NCBI GenBank assembly: GCA_001897995.1
Contig: MKRV01000262.1
Coordinates: 1 to 62,308 of the forward strand
Length of the DNA stretch: 62,308 nucleotides
Origin: Alphaproteobacteria bacterium 65-37
Lineage (GTDB): Bacteria; Pseudomonadota; Alphaproteobacteria; Reyranellales; Reyranellaceae
Direction: 5' to 3'
The position numbers and the translations under genes are program-made. This document shows, piece after piece, positions 1-9,215 of this stretch (the stretch's first letter is position 1; each line of letters opens with the position of its first letter). The notes under the pieces are model-generated. The model saw only the letters and a program-made list of their open reading frames with translations. It made no database searches and was not told the DNA's origin.

Positions 1-176
1 ATTCCCATCGGGCAAATATACCGATGCGGCCATCCCATGGAGTCGTCGCGCGCACACTCGCCGATCTCGACGGCTCGGACGCCGTGGGCCGCCTCCCTAT
101 CGTCGAGGCGCTGAGCTACCGCCGCACGCAGTCGCGGCACGCGATGGAAGCGTGGACGCCGGGTCGGATGGCGCTG

Positions 177-283
177 GGCTCTCCGCCGCTTTCACCAGGT
201 GGTCGCGACACCGCTCGCGAGGGCGGCGTCGACACTTTTCCGGTTGCCGTCAGGGGCAGCGCATCGACCGTGAATGACGTGCA
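177..283 (-). pseudogene. Decayed 3' remnant of an AMP-binding acyl-CoA ligase
   Basis: On the minus strand this stretch is strongly similar to the last ~105 bases of the intact ligase that ends at 1712. One frame reads VDALPLTATGKVS, matching [13 protein letters not shown] of the intact gene, which is the A10 core motif with the catalytic lysine. Immediately after it two bases are missing relative to the intact copy, so the C-terminal tail is out of frame, although the nucleotides for HLVKAAES are still recognisable. Nothing of the ligase is visible beyond the stop of the decarboxylase gene at 284. I infer a relic of a second ligase or a partial duplication. Bases 1-176 show no gene I can support. 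Confidence 0.7.
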
Positions 284-1561
284 CTACCGAGCCGCAGAGA
301 GCACCATGCCATCAGCTTCCAGATCGAGCAGTTGCTCGACCGACTGACGCTTGCGAATGACGGTGAGCGCTCCGGCATCGAACATGACCTCGGGCGCGAG
401 CGGCCGCGTGTTGTAGTTCGAGGACATGCTCGCGCCATAAGCGCCCGTGTCGCGCAGGATCGCGATGTCGCCAACCTCGGGCAGCGGGAGATCGCGGAAC
501 TCGACAAAGCCGCCATCATGCTGGGTGAAGACGTCGCCCGCCTCGCAGAGCGGCCCCGCGACGGCAATGGGAAAGGTCGGCCCGGTAACCGGCGAACCGG
601 CTTGCGTCACGAAGCAGATTTCGTGGTGGCTGCCGTAGATGATGGGACGAGCCAGATCGTTGAAGCCCGCATCCACAAGCACGAAATGCTTGTCGGCTAC
701 CTTCTTGACGGCGCGAATTTCGGCGACGAGAAGACCGGCGTTTCCTACGAGATATCGGCCTGGTTCAAGCTCGAGACGCATCCGGCTGCCGGTGATGCGC
801 TCGGCTTCGAGCCGAGTCGTGTTCCATGCCGCATGGTACGCGGCGATGTCGATCTCTGGTTCCCCTGACCGATAGGGCACGGAGAGCCCGCCGCCCGCCG
901 AGATTGCCTGGAGCGGTCGATTGGCGCGCCGGACGGCATCCAGCATGCTCTCACAGACACGATGCAGATGGTCATAGTCGACACCCGAGCCGATGTGCAT
1001 GTGAAGCCCGATCAAGGACAGCCCGTATTCGTCGACGAGACCGAGGCTGTCTTCGAACTCCTCATGCCAGATCCCGTGCTTGCTGGACGGCCCACCCGTA
1101 TTGGTCTTTCGGTTGTGGCCATGTCCGAAACCCGGGTTGATCCTGAGCCAGACCGGATGGCCTCGTCCCGCGCGCCCGACCTGCCTCACCATATCGGGTG
1201 AGCCGCAATTGACCGGAATTCCCAGTTCGAGGACGCGTGCCAGCGTCGTCTTGTCGATGATATCGGCCGTGAACACGATCTCATGTGCGCTGGTGCCCGG
1301 CACGTAGCCCGCCCTCAGCGCGCGTTCGATCTCACCGAGAGACACGGCATCGGTCACGACGCCCATGGACCGCAGAAGGCGCAGGATATGGGTGTTGCTG
1401 TTCGCCTTCTGGGCATAGCGCACACAATCGAACATCGACACCTGCTCGACCCGCTGTCGTATCGACTCGGCTTCATAGAGCCAAAGCGGTGTCCCAAGGC
1501 TGCGAGCGGATGCGAGCGCGGCGTCGATAATGTCCTGGCGCAGGAGTTGCGATCTTGTCAC
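284..1561 (-). CDS. lysA: Diaminopimelate decarboxylase-type PLP enzyme (LysA family)
   Basis: This 425-residue protein has the size and layout of fold-III PLP decarboxylases, an alanine-racemase-like barrel followed by a beta domain. Near the N terminus VRYAQKANSN carries the likely PLP lysine; HMHIGSG and the glycine loop SAGGGLSVPY bind the phosphate, EPGRYLVG follows, and GPLCEAGDVF supplies the Cys-Glu pair contributed across the dimer. The last motif fits meso-diaminopimelate decarboxylase (last step of lysine synthesis), but ornithine or arginine decarboxylases share much of this pattern. The gene stands alone on the minus strand, without dapF or argH beside it, so a role in a secondary pathway rather than housekeeping lysine synthesis is possible. 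Confidence 0.8.
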   Translation of the reverse strand: MTRSQLLRQDIIDAALASARSLGTPLWLYEAESIRQRVEQVSMFDCVRYAQKANSNTHILRLLRSMGVVTDAVSLGEIERALRAGYVPGTSAHEIVFTADIIDKTTLARVLELGIPVNCGSPDMVRQVGRAGRGHPVWLRINPGFGHGHNRKTNTGGPSSKHGIWHEEFEDSLGLVDEYGLSLIGLHMHIGSGVDYDHLHRVCESMLDAVRRANRPLQAISAGGGLSVPYRSGEPEIDIAAYHAAWNTTRLEAERITGSRMRLELEPGRYLVGNAGLLVAEIRAVKKVADKHFVLVDAGFNDLARPIIYGSHHEICFVTQAGSPVTGPTFPIAVAGPLCEAGDVFTQHDGGFVEFRDLPLPEVGDIAILRDTGAYGASMSSNYNTRPLAPEVMFDAGALTVIRKRQSVEQLLDLEADGMVLSAAR

Positions 1562-1711
1562 GAGCGAGCTTTCCGTCTCGGTAAACGGTCGAAAGCATTT
1601 AGGCCATTCTTCGCGCGAGGAGAAGCGTAGGCCAGTTCAGGTGAGGGCAAGCCGTCGTAGCTCGACCCGCATTGATCTCGTCCTCGACGTGCCGGCTGCT
1701 GCTGCCTCTGA

Positions 1712-3352
1712 CTAAGGCGGGCTTTCCGCCGCTTTCACCAGGTGGTCACGAAACCGCTCGCGCAGGGTGAGCTTCGACACCTTTCCCGTCGCTGTCATGG
1801 GCAGCGCCTCGACCGTCACCACGTCGTCCGGCATCCACCATTTGGCGATGCGCGGCTGCAGGTGATCGAGCACGTCCTGGCGGGTGGGGGGACATTCCTT
1901 GTCGGCGACGATGATCAGCAGGGGGCGCTCTTCCCATTTGGGATGGTAGGCGGCGATCACGGCGGCCTGGCGCACGCCGGGCACATCGCACGCCAGGTTC
2001 TCGATCTCGAGCGAGCTGATCCACTCGCCGCCCGACTTGATCACGTCCTTGGTCCGATCGGTGATGCGGAGATAGCCATGCGCATCGAGCGTCGCTACGT
2101 CGCCGGTCGGGAACCATCCCTCGTCGTCCAGCATGTCGGCGTCGGCGCCGTAGTAACGCCGCGCCACCCAGGGGCCGCGGACCCACAAGGCGCCTTGTGT
2201 TCGACCGTCGCGTGGCGCGTCGCGGCCATCCTCGCCGACGATGCGCACGTCGAGACCCCAGCGCACGCGTCCCTGCTGCGCGAGCACGTCCGCGCGGTCG
2301 GCTTCGGCCAGCGCGGCGAGGGCCGGGGTCGGTGTGGCGATGGTGCCCAGCGGACTGGTTTCGGTCATGCCCCAGAGCTGCAGCACCGTGCAGCCATGGT
2401 GCGCCAGCTCGTCGATCATCGCCCGCGGCACGGCCGAGCCGCCGACGCCGGCGCGCGCCAGCGGCGCAATCCCTTTGCCGGTCCGGTGGAGGTGCTCGAG
2501 CAGCATGGTGAAGACCGTGGGCACGCCGACCGTGAAGGTGACGCCCTCCTTTGAGATCAGCTCCTGCAGGCTTTCGCCGTCGAGCCTGGATCCCGGCAGC
2601 ACCAATTTGGCGCCGGTCATGGCGGCGAGATAGGGAAAGCTCCAGGCATTGGCGTGGAACATTGGCGGAAGGGCGAGCAGAACGCTCTCCGCCGAGAGGC
2701 CGAACGATCCCGGCTGGCAGGCCGACAGCGCGTGCAGCACGGTCGAGCGATGGGAGTAAAGCACGCCCTTGGGGTTGCCGGTCGTGCCGGAGGTGTAGCA
2801 GAGCGTGGAGGCGGTGCGCTCGTCGAAGGACGGCCAGACATGGGAATCGGTTCCGTCCTTCAGGAAGGTCTCGTAGTCGACGACACCGGGGAGACCCTCG
2901 GCGGCCTCCCCGATCGTTTCCGGCCCTCCCAGCACGACGTAACGGCTCACCTTGGGCAGGTCGGGGACCAGGGGCGCGATCAGCGGCACGAAGGCCGGAT
3001 CGACGAACATGATCCGGGCGCCGCCGTGATCGACGATGTATTCGATCTGCGCCGCGAACAGGCGGGGGTTCACGGTGTGCAGCACCGCGCCCATGCCCGA
3101 TACGCCGAAATAGAGCTCGAAGTGCCGGTGATGGTTCATCGCCAGGGTGGCGACACGATCGCCGGGCCGCACGCCGGTCGCGTGCAGGGCAGACGCCAGG
3201 CGCCGCGAACGACCGGCGGCCTGGGCGTAGCCATAGCGGTGCTCCATGCCATCGCCCTCGCGCGAAACGATCTCGACCCTCGGATGATGACGTTCCGCGT
3301 AGTTGAGCAGGCCGCTGATGAGAAGCGGCGTGTCCTGCATCAAGCCCAGCAT
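1712..3352 (-). CDS. Fatty-acyl-CoA synthetase (AMP-binding family)
   Basis: A 546-residue cytoplasmic ligase that should activate a carboxylic acid as acyl-AMP and transfer it to CoA. The P-loop [11 protein letters not shown] lies near residue 186, [10 protein letters not shown] is the A5 motif, [12 protein letters not shown] the A7 motif, [15 protein letters not shown] the hinge and A8 motif, and TATGKVSK near residue 522 the A10 catalytic lysine. It resembles medium-chain or methylmercaptopropionyl-CoA ligases of the DmdB/FadD3 type; the substrate cannot be read from sequence. The start at 3352 (MLGLMQD) is chosen because GGAGGGAG sits 8 bases upstream; a longer reading to 3388 lacks such a site. 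Two operator-like palindromes lie in its promoter region. Confidence 0.85.
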   Translation of the reverse strand: MLGLMQDTPLLISGLLNYAERHHPRVEIVSREGDGMEHRYGYAQAAGRSRRLASALHATGVRPGDRVATLAMNHHRHFELYFGVSGMGAVLHTVNPRLFAAQIEYIVDHGGARIMFVDPAFVPLIAPLVPDLPKVSRYVVLGGPETIGEAAEGLPGVVDYETFLKDGTDSHVWPSFDERTASTLCYTSGTTGNPKGVLYSHRSTVLHALSACQPGSFGLSAESVLLALPPMFHANAWSFPYLAAMTGAKLVLPGSRLDGESLQELISKEGVTFTVGVPTVFTMLLEHLHRTGKGIAPLARAGVGGSAVPRAMIDELAHHGCTVLQLWGMTETSPLGTIATPTPALAALAEADRADVLAQQGRVRWGLDVRIVGEDGRDAPRDGRTQGALWVRGPWVARRYYGADADMLDDEGWFPTGDVATLDAHGYLRITDRTKDVIKSGGEWISSLEIENLACDVPGVRQAAVIAAYHPKWEERPLLIIVADKECPPTRQDVLDHLQPRIAKWWMPDDVVTVEALPMTATGKVSKLTLRERFRDHLVKAAESPP

Positions 3353-3395
3353 GGCGCGTATCTCCCTCCGGCGGTGAAGCCCTCGCATGAAAGAA

Positions 3396-3434
3396 TGAAC
3401 CTGAGTTCATTTTGAAAGAGTGAACCGTGGTTCA
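3396..3434. promoter_or_regulatory. Tandem TGAAC-N4-GTTCA operators upstream of the acyl-CoA ligase
   Basis: Two perfect inverted repeats of the form TGAAC-N4-GTTCA occur at 3396-3409 (spacer CTGA) and 3421-3434 (spacer CGTG), centres 25 bp apart. Reading toward the ligase, a consensus -35 TTGACA lies at 3448-3443, so the second palindrome covers the expected -10 zone. This is the arrangement of a repressor operator, most like TetR-family regulators of fatty-acid degradation (inference). No TetR gene is nearby, so the regulator would act in trans. Confidence 0.6.
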
Positions 3435-3538
3435 GTATTTGATGTCAAGGGTGCCGTCCGTGCGGTGGGATTTCCGGACGCCTCTCGGTGCGATGGCATT
3501 CGGCCTCGTCGATCGCTTCGAGGGCCTTCGGTCGATAT

Positions 3539-3553
3539 TGCGAATGATTCGCA
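3539..3553. promoter_or_regulatory. Fur-type 7-1-7 box before the FecI-like sigma gene
   Basis: TGCGAATGATTCGCA is a perfect 7-1-7 palindrome, the architecture of classical Fur boxes (TGATAAT-N-ATTATCA type). It lies about 50 bases upstream of the sigma factor start at 3602, where an iron-responsive repressor would act. In alphaproteobacteria the protein could be Fur, Mur or another family member. Confidence 0.6.
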
Positions 3554-3601
3554 TTCGGATTATCTTGCCGGCCCTGCGATCAGTCTGGAAAGGGCGGGTC
3601 T

Positions 3602-4102
3602 TTGACGCAGAGTGATCGTTGTCTCGAGCTCTATCTTGCCCACCGTGGCGCCCTGCTGACTTACGCCACGAGAATCATCAAGGACCCTGGGCGCGCGGAA
3701 GATCTCGTGCAGGAGGCTTTTCTCAGGTTGCGGGCGGCCTCATCGACCACTCGGCTGGAGGAGCCGGTCGCCTATCTCTACCGCATCGTCCGCAATCTTG
3801 CGCTCGACTTGCAGCGTCATCTGACGTTCGAAGGACGGCACGAGGTGGCCGGTGCCGACGACCTTGCCGCGCGGATTGCCGAAGCCGTTCCCTCTCCCGA
3901 AGCCGCCGCCGCGGCGCGCGAAGAGTTTCGCAACCTCCTCAAGGCGCTCGACGAACTGCCGCCGCGCATCCGCATCGCGCTGGAAATGCACCGCCTGGGA
4001 GGCTTCAAGCTCCGGGAAATCGCCGCACATCTGGGCATTTCCATCTCAACGGCGCAGGCCCTGGTCGCCGAAGGCATCGCGTACTGCCAGACCCGGATAT
4101 AG
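3602..4102 (+). CDS. FecI-like ECF sigma-70 factor
   Basis: A 166-residue extracytoplasmic-function sigma factor. Region 2 is AYATRIIKDPGRAEDLVQEAFLRL-like sequence near residues 19-43 with the typical DLVQEAF, followed by AYLYRIVRNLALD; region 4 is LDELPPRIRIALEMHRLGGFKLREIAAHLGIS near residues 119-150, ending in a helix-turn-helix. In known Fec systems such a factor is released by FecR when the receptor binds ferric siderophore and then transcribes the receptor gene. A FecR homologue and a receptor with a signalling domain follow directly, so the assignment is firm. The start is a TTG at 3602 by best fit to family length; no strong ribosome binding site is seen. Confidence 0.88.
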   Translation: MTQSDRCLELYLAHRGALLTYATRIIKDPGRAEDLVQEAFLRLRAASSTTRLEEPVAYLYRIVRNLALDLQRHLTFEGRHEVAGADDLAARIAEAVPSPEAAAAAREEFRNLLKALDELPPRIRIALEMHRLGGFKLREIAAHLGISISTAQALVAEGIAYCQTRI

Positions 4103-4205
4103 ATCGGGCTTTCTTGCTGGCGTCGGAAAAAGCCTCTACTGGCACGTCAATCTGTCGAGAGAGGCAGGTGCCGCCGCCGTGCAGGACGGTTTGCCAGGAA
4201 GTGAC

Positions 4206-5249
4206 ATGACATCCCCGGTCCGTCCGTCCGACGACCCTGTCGATCCTGAACGCCAGCGCGCGAGCAAGGAGGCGTCGGTTCTGTTCGTGCTCCTGGCCGA
4301 AGCGCCGGACGATGCTGACGTGAAGGCCCGTATCGATGCGTGGTGTGCGCAGAGCACGCTGCACAGCGAGGTCTGGGAGCGAACCTGCCGGACCTACCGG
4401 ATGATGGGGGGCAGCGCCGCCGTCTACGAGGCGCACTGGAAAGCCGACGCCAGCCGGCCTCCCTCGGCGGCCGCGGCAGCTAGCCCCGTGCGGGCAAGGG
4501 CCGGCGGGCCCCTCGGGTTTCGCGGCCGGCGCGGGCTTCTCGCGGTCGCCGGGCTGGCTGTCGCGGCGTGCCTGGCGATTGCCGTTGCGCCGGCGGCCTA
4601 TCTCCGCCTGCGGGCCGATATCGTGACGTCCACGGCGGAGCTCCGCACGATCGACCTCGACGATGGCAGCCGCGTTCGCGTCGGGCCGCAAAGCGCGATC
4701 GGCATCGCTTTCTCCGAAGGCGAACGTCGCGTCCATCTCCTCCGGGGCGGTGCCTTCTTCGAGGTCGCGCCCGATGCGCGTCGGCCCTTCAGAGTCGTTG
4801 CCGAAGACGTTGTGACCACCGTCCTCGGAACGGCGTTCGAGGTCGCCCTGCAGGAGGACGGCGTTGCCGTCGCCGTCCAGCGCGGCAACGTCCGGGTCGA
4901 CAAGGACAGCCTGTCGCCCCCGCTGTCGGCCGATCTGAAGGCCGGGGACTGGATCCGCGTCGGGATGCCCCTGCTTGCCGAACGCGGCACGAAATCGCCC
5001 CAGGACATCGGTGACTGGACGGCCGGGCAATTCGTGGCGCGCAACAGGCCGATTGCCGAGATCGTCGACAGACTGCGCGGCTATTACGGCGGCATGATCG
5101 TCGTCCAGGATGCCGCCTTCTCGCGGCGACTGGTCAACGGCGTCTACGATCTGCGCGATCCCGAGACGACGTTGCGCAATCTCGCCTCTGCCCACGATGC
5201 CGTCGTGCGCCAGATCTCTCCCTGGATGCTGCTCGTCACGGCGCGGTAG
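4206..5249 (+). CDS. FecR-like anti-sigma / signal transducer
   Basis: A 347-residue single-pass inner-membrane protein. Residues ~15-70 form the cytoplasmic DUF4880-type domain with the conserved W and aromatic positions (AWCAQST, VWERTCR). One hydrophobic segment, LLAVAGLAVAACLAIAVAP, lies near residues 108-128. The periplasmic FecR domain follows (TIDLDDGSRVRVGPQSAI, RRVHLLRGGAFFEV, VLGTAFEV), then a C-terminal secretin/TonB-N-like region (RGYYGGMIVVQD) that contacts the receptor's STN domain. The start at 4206 follows AGGAAGTGAC. It would inhibit and, on signal, activate the sigma factor encoded 103 bases upstream. Confidence 0.88.
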   Translation: MTSPVRPSDDPVDPERQRASKEASVLFVLLAEAPDDADVKARIDAWCAQSTLHSEVWERTCRTYRMMGGSAAVYEAHWKADASRPPSAAAAASPVRARAGGPLGFRGRRGLLAVAGLAVAACLAIAVAPAAYLRLRADIVTSTAELRTIDLDDGSRVRVGPQSAIGIAFSEGERRVHLLRGGAFFEVAPDARRPFRVVAEDVVTTVLGTAFEVALQEDGVAVAVQRGNVRVDKDSLSPPLSADLKAGDWIRVGMPLLAERGTKSPQDIGDWTAGQFVARNRPIAEIVDRLRGYYGGMIVVQDAAFSRRLVNGVYDLRDPETTLRNLASAHDAVVRQISPWMLLVTAR

Positions 5250-5398
5250 CCAGAGCACGTTCCGCGACACAGATCCGCCAGTCGGTGCGACGTCGGAAAA
5301 ACCATCGGCCCATCCGTCAGTACCCTTTGAGGCGCGCAAGGATGCGATTGCGAACGTGTCGGTAGCCCGCGCAGGTCGTACGGAGTTGGGAATCTGAA

Positions 5399-7864
5399 AT
5401 GTGGGCGATAGAAGAGGGCGCCGCCTCGCGGCGCCGAGCGAATGTCTGCGCGCGTCTTCTGCTGGCTGTCACCGTCGGCAGCCTCGCAATGTCCGGTATC
5501 GCCTCGGCACAGACGTCCGAACCGGCAATCGCACAGGCCGGCGTTCGCGACTTCGACATCGAGCCTCAACCCCTGGCCGGAGGGCTGATCGAATTCGCCA
5601 GACAGTCGGGCCTGCAGATCTCGGCCGAGACCGCCGTGGTCGGCGATCGCCGGACGCAAGGTGCGCGCGGCCGCATGACCGCCGACCAGGCCTTGCGCAC
5701 GCTGCTTTCCGGGACCGGCCTGGTCTATCGGCTGAGCGGATCGATGGTCGTCGTCGAGCATTTGCCGGCGTCGGCGCCCTCCGGCGCCCTTCAGCTCGAT
5801 CCCGTCCAGGTCCAGGGTTTCGTGGTGCCGCAACAGGCGATGATCGACAACCTGCCGGCGCCTTACGCCGGTGGCCAGGTGGCGACGGGTGGCCAGCTCG
5901 GTGTCCTGGGCAATCGTGACGTGATGGACACGCCGTTCAACCAGACGAACTACACGGCGAAGAAGGCCCAGGACCAGCAGGCGCAGAGCGTCAAGGACGT
6001 GCTGATCGACGATCCTTCGGTCCGCGGCGTCTGGGCCGGCGGCGCCGGAAGTCGCGACGACCTGACGATCAGAGGATTCAGGGTGAGCAGCGGCGACTAT
6101 GCCTTCGGTGGGCTGTACGGAATTCTGCCGCGGGTAACCGTGCCCGCCGAACTGCCGGAGCGGGTCGAAGTCCTGAAGGGGCCGAGCGCCATGCTGACCG
6201 GCATGGCACCGAGCGGGTCGATCGGAGGAACGGTCAACCTGATCGCCAAGCGGGCGGCCGATGAGCCGCTGACCCAGGCGACGGCCAACTATACTTCCGA
6301 TGCCCAGTTCGGTGGCCATGTCGATATCGGCCGGCGGTTCGGCGAGGAGAAGCAGTTCGGTGTGCGTTTCAACGGCGTGTATCGGGCGGGCGAGACGGCC
6401 ATCGACAGGAACACCGACGAGCTGGGTCTCGCCCTGCTCGGCCTGGATTTCCGCGGCGAGCGGGTGCGTCTGTCGGCCGATCTCGGCTACCAGTACCAGT
6501 ATGTCGGAGGGCTGGTGGCAATGCCGACGGTGGCGCTGGGCGTGCCCGTTCCCGGCGTGCCCAAGCTCAGCAACAATTTCGGCCAGCCCTGGGGGTTCAA
6601 CTGGCGCAAGGAACTGTTCGGGGCGGTCAGGGCGGAAGTCGACATCACGGAACACCTCACGGCCTACGCCGCGTTCGGCGCCAACGACAGCCGGGCGAAG
6701 TATTTCAACGGCGGGTTCCCCTCGATCGTCAACGTGAACGGCAACACCACGCAGACCCCGGTCGTGGAGAACAGCTACTACAGTGCCTGGACGGGCGAGG
6801 TTGGTGTGCGCGGCCTGGTCGACACCGGACCGATCGGCCACGAATTCGTGCTGAGCGCGACGACCTATCAGCAGGAGCAGGGCTCCGCTTCGGCCACCGG
6901 CACCGCCTTCGCCTCGAACATCTACACCCCCACCTTCATCGCACGGCCGAACCTGGCCGATCCCGCCGTGACGAAGACCAGTGCCGGGACCCTGTCGAGC
7001 CTGGTCCTTGCCGACACGCTGACGGCGGCGGCAAAGCGCATCCAGCTGACGGTCGGCGGCCGCCTGCAGCAAGTGAAAGCCCAGAACTTCAATCCCGTGA
7101 GCGGGCTGCAGACCTCGAGCTACGATCAGAGCGCGTTCAGTCCCTCGGTGGCCCTGGTGTTCAAGCCGTGGCAGAACGTTTCGGTCTACGGCAATTTCAT
7201 TCAGGGACTGCAGCAGGGCGCAATCGTCGGCACCGCCTATGCCAATGCCGGCCAGACCCTTCCCCCCTACAAGTCGACGCAGTTCGAAGTCGGTGTGAAG
7301 GTCGACTGGGGCAAGCTCACGACGACCGTCAGCGCCTTCCAGATCTCGCAGCCGAGCGCGGTCGTCGACACCGCGACCAATACGCTCGGCGTCAACGGCG
7401 AGCAGCGAAACCGGGGCATCGAGATCAACATCTTCGGCGAGCCGGTCGACGGCGTCCGCCTGCTGGGGGGCGTCATGTTCATCGACGCCGTGCTCGCCAA
7501 GACCGCGGGCGGCACAATGGATGGCTGGAAGGCGCCGGGCGTGCCCGATGTGCAGCTCAATCTCAGCGGCGAATGGGATACGCCCTTTGCTCCCGGTCTC
7601 ACCTTGAATGGGCGGCTCGTCTATACGAGCTCGCAGTACCTCGACACCACGCTGCCGCGCCGCAGCCTTCCCGACTGGGCACGCGTCGATATCGGGGCCC
7701 GCTACACGTTCGACAATGTCAGGAGCCCGACCGGGCAACCGATGGCCGTTCGGTTCAACATCGACAACCTTTTCGACACCAACTACTGGGCGACGGCGAC
7801 CGGCAACTTCCTTGTTCAGGGGACGCCGCGCACGTTCCGGCTCTCGACGACCGTCAATTTCTGA
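5399..7864 (+). CDS. FecA-like TonB-dependent siderophore receptor with STN domain
   Basis: An 821-residue outer-membrane receptor. A signal peptide ends near residue 38 (SGIASAQ). An STN signalling domain follows at ~50-120 (FDIEPQPLAGGLIEFARQSG start, ALRTLLSGTGL), then a TonB-box-like LDPVQVQGF, a plug of ~165-285 (SVKDVLIDDPSV, DDLTIRGF, ERVEVLKGPSAML, GGTVNLIAKRA) and a 22-strand-type barrel ending in phenylalanine (STTVNF), as needed for Bam assembly. The STN domain plus the upstream sigma/FecR pair indicates a signalling transducer for a ferric siderophore. Ligand unknown. No siderophore biosynthesis genes are present, so uptake of foreign siderophores is likely. Confidence 0.92.
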   Translation: MWAIEEGAASRRRANVCARLLLAVTVGSLAMSGIASAQTSEPAIAQAGVRDFDIEPQPLAGGLIEFARQSGLQISAETAVVGDRRTQGARGRMTADQALRTLLSGTGLVYRLSGSMVVVEHLPASAPSGALQLDPVQVQGFVVPQQAMIDNLPAPYAGGQVATGGQLGVLGNRDVMDTPFNQTNYTAKKAQDQQAQSVKDVLIDDPSVRGVWAGGAGSRDDLTIRGFRVSSGDYAFGGLYGILPRVTVPAELPERVEVLKGPSAMLTGMAPSGSIGGTVNLIAKRAADEPLTQATANYTSDAQFGGHVDIGRRFGEEKQFGVRFNGVYRAGETAIDRNTDELGLALLGLDFRGERVRLSADLGYQYQYVGGLVAMPTVALGVPVPGVPKLSNNFGQPWGFNWRKELFGAVRAEVDITEHLTAYAAFGANDSRAKYFNGGFPSIVNVNGNTTQTPVVENSYYSAWTGEVGVRGLVDTGPIGHEFVLSATTYQQEQGSASATGTAFASNIYTPTFIARPNLADPAVTKTSAGTLSSLVLADTLTAAAKRIQLTVGGRLQQVKAQNFNPVSGLQTSSYDQSAFSPSVALVFKPWQNVSVYGNFIQGLQQGAIVGTAYANAGQTLPPYKSTQFEVGVKVDWGKLTTTVSAFQISQPSAVVDTATNTLGVNGEQRNRGIEINIFGEPVDGVRLLGGVMFIDAVLAKTAGGTMDGWKAPGVPDVQLNLSGEWDTPFAPGLTLNGRLVYTSSQYLDTTLPRRSLPDWARVDIGARYTFDNVRSPTGQPMAVRFNIDNLFDTNYWATATGNFLVQGTPRTFRLSTTVNF

Positions 7865-7894
7865 CCCGGCCGGACAGACGCCGCCGCCGCTTGC

Positions 7895-8980
7895 TCAGCT
7901 TTCCGGGTCCACCTGGGCACGCCGCACCAGCGTTTCCGAGGGCAGCTCGCCGAACCGCTTCTTGTAGGTCGCGGCGAAGTTGCCGAAATTTCCGTAGCCC
8001 CAGGCGGCGGCGATTTCGCCGACGGTCGAACCGTTCACCGCCCCGCACAACGCTTTGCGTATGCCTCTCAGCCTCTGATCGCGGATGAATTCGCTGGGGG
8101 AGATGCCGCGGAATTTCGTGAACAGGCCATGGAGACTGCGGGCGCTGATGCCTGCCGCGGCCGCCACGTCGTCGACAGAAGGCGCCTGGGCGATGTTCGT
8201 GGCCACGTACTGCTCGGCGACGCGAAGCCGCGTCGGGATCATCACATGGGCGCCGTCAGCGTCGCGATGCTCGCTGCGCACGGCGATCTCATGGCAAAAC
8301 AGCAGGAAGAGGTATTCGCCGAGAAGCCTGTCGGCGGCCTCCCGGTCGGTAGGCGACGAAACCGACTTCAGCCCATAGTCCAGCGCATAGGAAAGGTGGG
8401 TTTCCCAGAGCGGGGCATGCCCGACCACGACCGCGCCATACTCGATGAAGGAATTCAGTTCCTTCGGGACTGGCCGGCCGGTTCCGAACGAGAATCTCTG
8501 ACCGTCCGGAATCGGTACGAAGACACTCAGCATGGAAAAATCCGGCGTGTACTCGATCCTGACGACGGGGCTCTTGTTGATCGCAAACATGAAGTCGCCG
8601 GCGTCACCCCTGGAGACTTCCTGCTGGCCGAGAAAGCCGATCGCGCTCCCGTGCTCGACATAGTGGATTCCGAGATAGCCGGCGTCGAAGGAGAGCTCGA
8701 GGCTGCAGGGATCGCGATAATGATTGTAGACGAATTGCAGGCTGCCCAGGGTCAAGGCGCATTGCTCGCTCCAGAAGCCCGTGGTGGCTTCGTGCGGCGC
8801 GGCGTAGCGGCGTTCGCCGGGATAGCGACAAGACACGGCCTGCAGATCTTTCGTGCTGCCGAACTGTCGGTAGGTGAGCGGAGCGTCGGTGCCCGGAGGC
8901 CCCTCGCTCTTGGCCGCCGCAACGAACTGGGCCATCGCACTCTCGAGCCGCGACGACGGCATTGGTATTTTCTCCCCCAT
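7895..8980 (-). CDS. AraC-family transcriptional regulator
   Basis: A 361-residue regulator. The N-terminal ~230 residues look like the cupin-type AraC_binding_2 sensing domain seen in regulators with 320-350 residues; the C-terminal ~100 residues carry two helix-turn-helices (VDDVAAAAGISARSLHGLF and VGEIAAAWGYGNFGNFAATYKKRFG), the hallmark of AraC/XylS DNA-binding domains. It is convergent with the siderophore receptor, 30 bases from its stop, which suggests but does not prove that it tunes that locus. An alternative start at 8962 (MPSSRLES) has an equally good GGGGGAG site. Confidence 0.88.
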   Translation of the reverse strand: MGEKIPMPSSRLESAMAQFVAAAKSEGPPGTDAPLTYRQFGSTKDLQAVSCRYPGERRYAAPHEATTGFWSEQCALTLGSLQFVYNHYRDPCSLELSFDAGYLGIHYVEHGSAIGFLGQQEVSRGDAGDFMFAINKSPVVRIEYTPDFSMLSVFVPIPDGQRFSFGTGRPVPKELNSFIEYGAVVVGHAPLWETHLSYALDYGLKSVSSPTDREAADRLLGEYLFLLFCHEIAVRSEHRDADGAHVMIPTRLRVAEQYVATNIAQAPSVDDVAAAAGISARSLHGLFTKFRGISPSEFIRDQRLRGIRKALCGAVNGSTVGEIAAAWGYGNFGNFAATYKKRFGELPSETLVRRAQVDPES

Positions 8981-9215
8981 TCAGGCGGTCTTCCTTTCGA
9001 GCGACTCGTCACCTCGCGTCGGAAGCAAGACACGCACCACGTCATCCAGAGCGCCGAGGGCGGCGAAAATGTGGTCGCTCCTTGACCGTGGTCGGGCACG
9101 TGAACCGAGGCGCCGTTCTGCCGGACTGCTCCGTCGATCGGTGCGTTTCTCCCATCGAGGCGCGACCATGCGGGGGCTTCATTCCGGCGCGATCTCGCGA
9201 CATGATGGTGTGTCG

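Noticed and set aside
5285-5330. FecI-type promoter (GGAAAA...) before the siderophore receptor
   Set aside because: A GGAAAA element is present at ~5296, but the spacing to any -10 candidate is short (about 13), so it is too weak to list as a feature.
5144-7738. 864-codon minus-strand frame opposite the siderophore receptor
   Set aside because: The receptor is certain; the antisense product is compositional.
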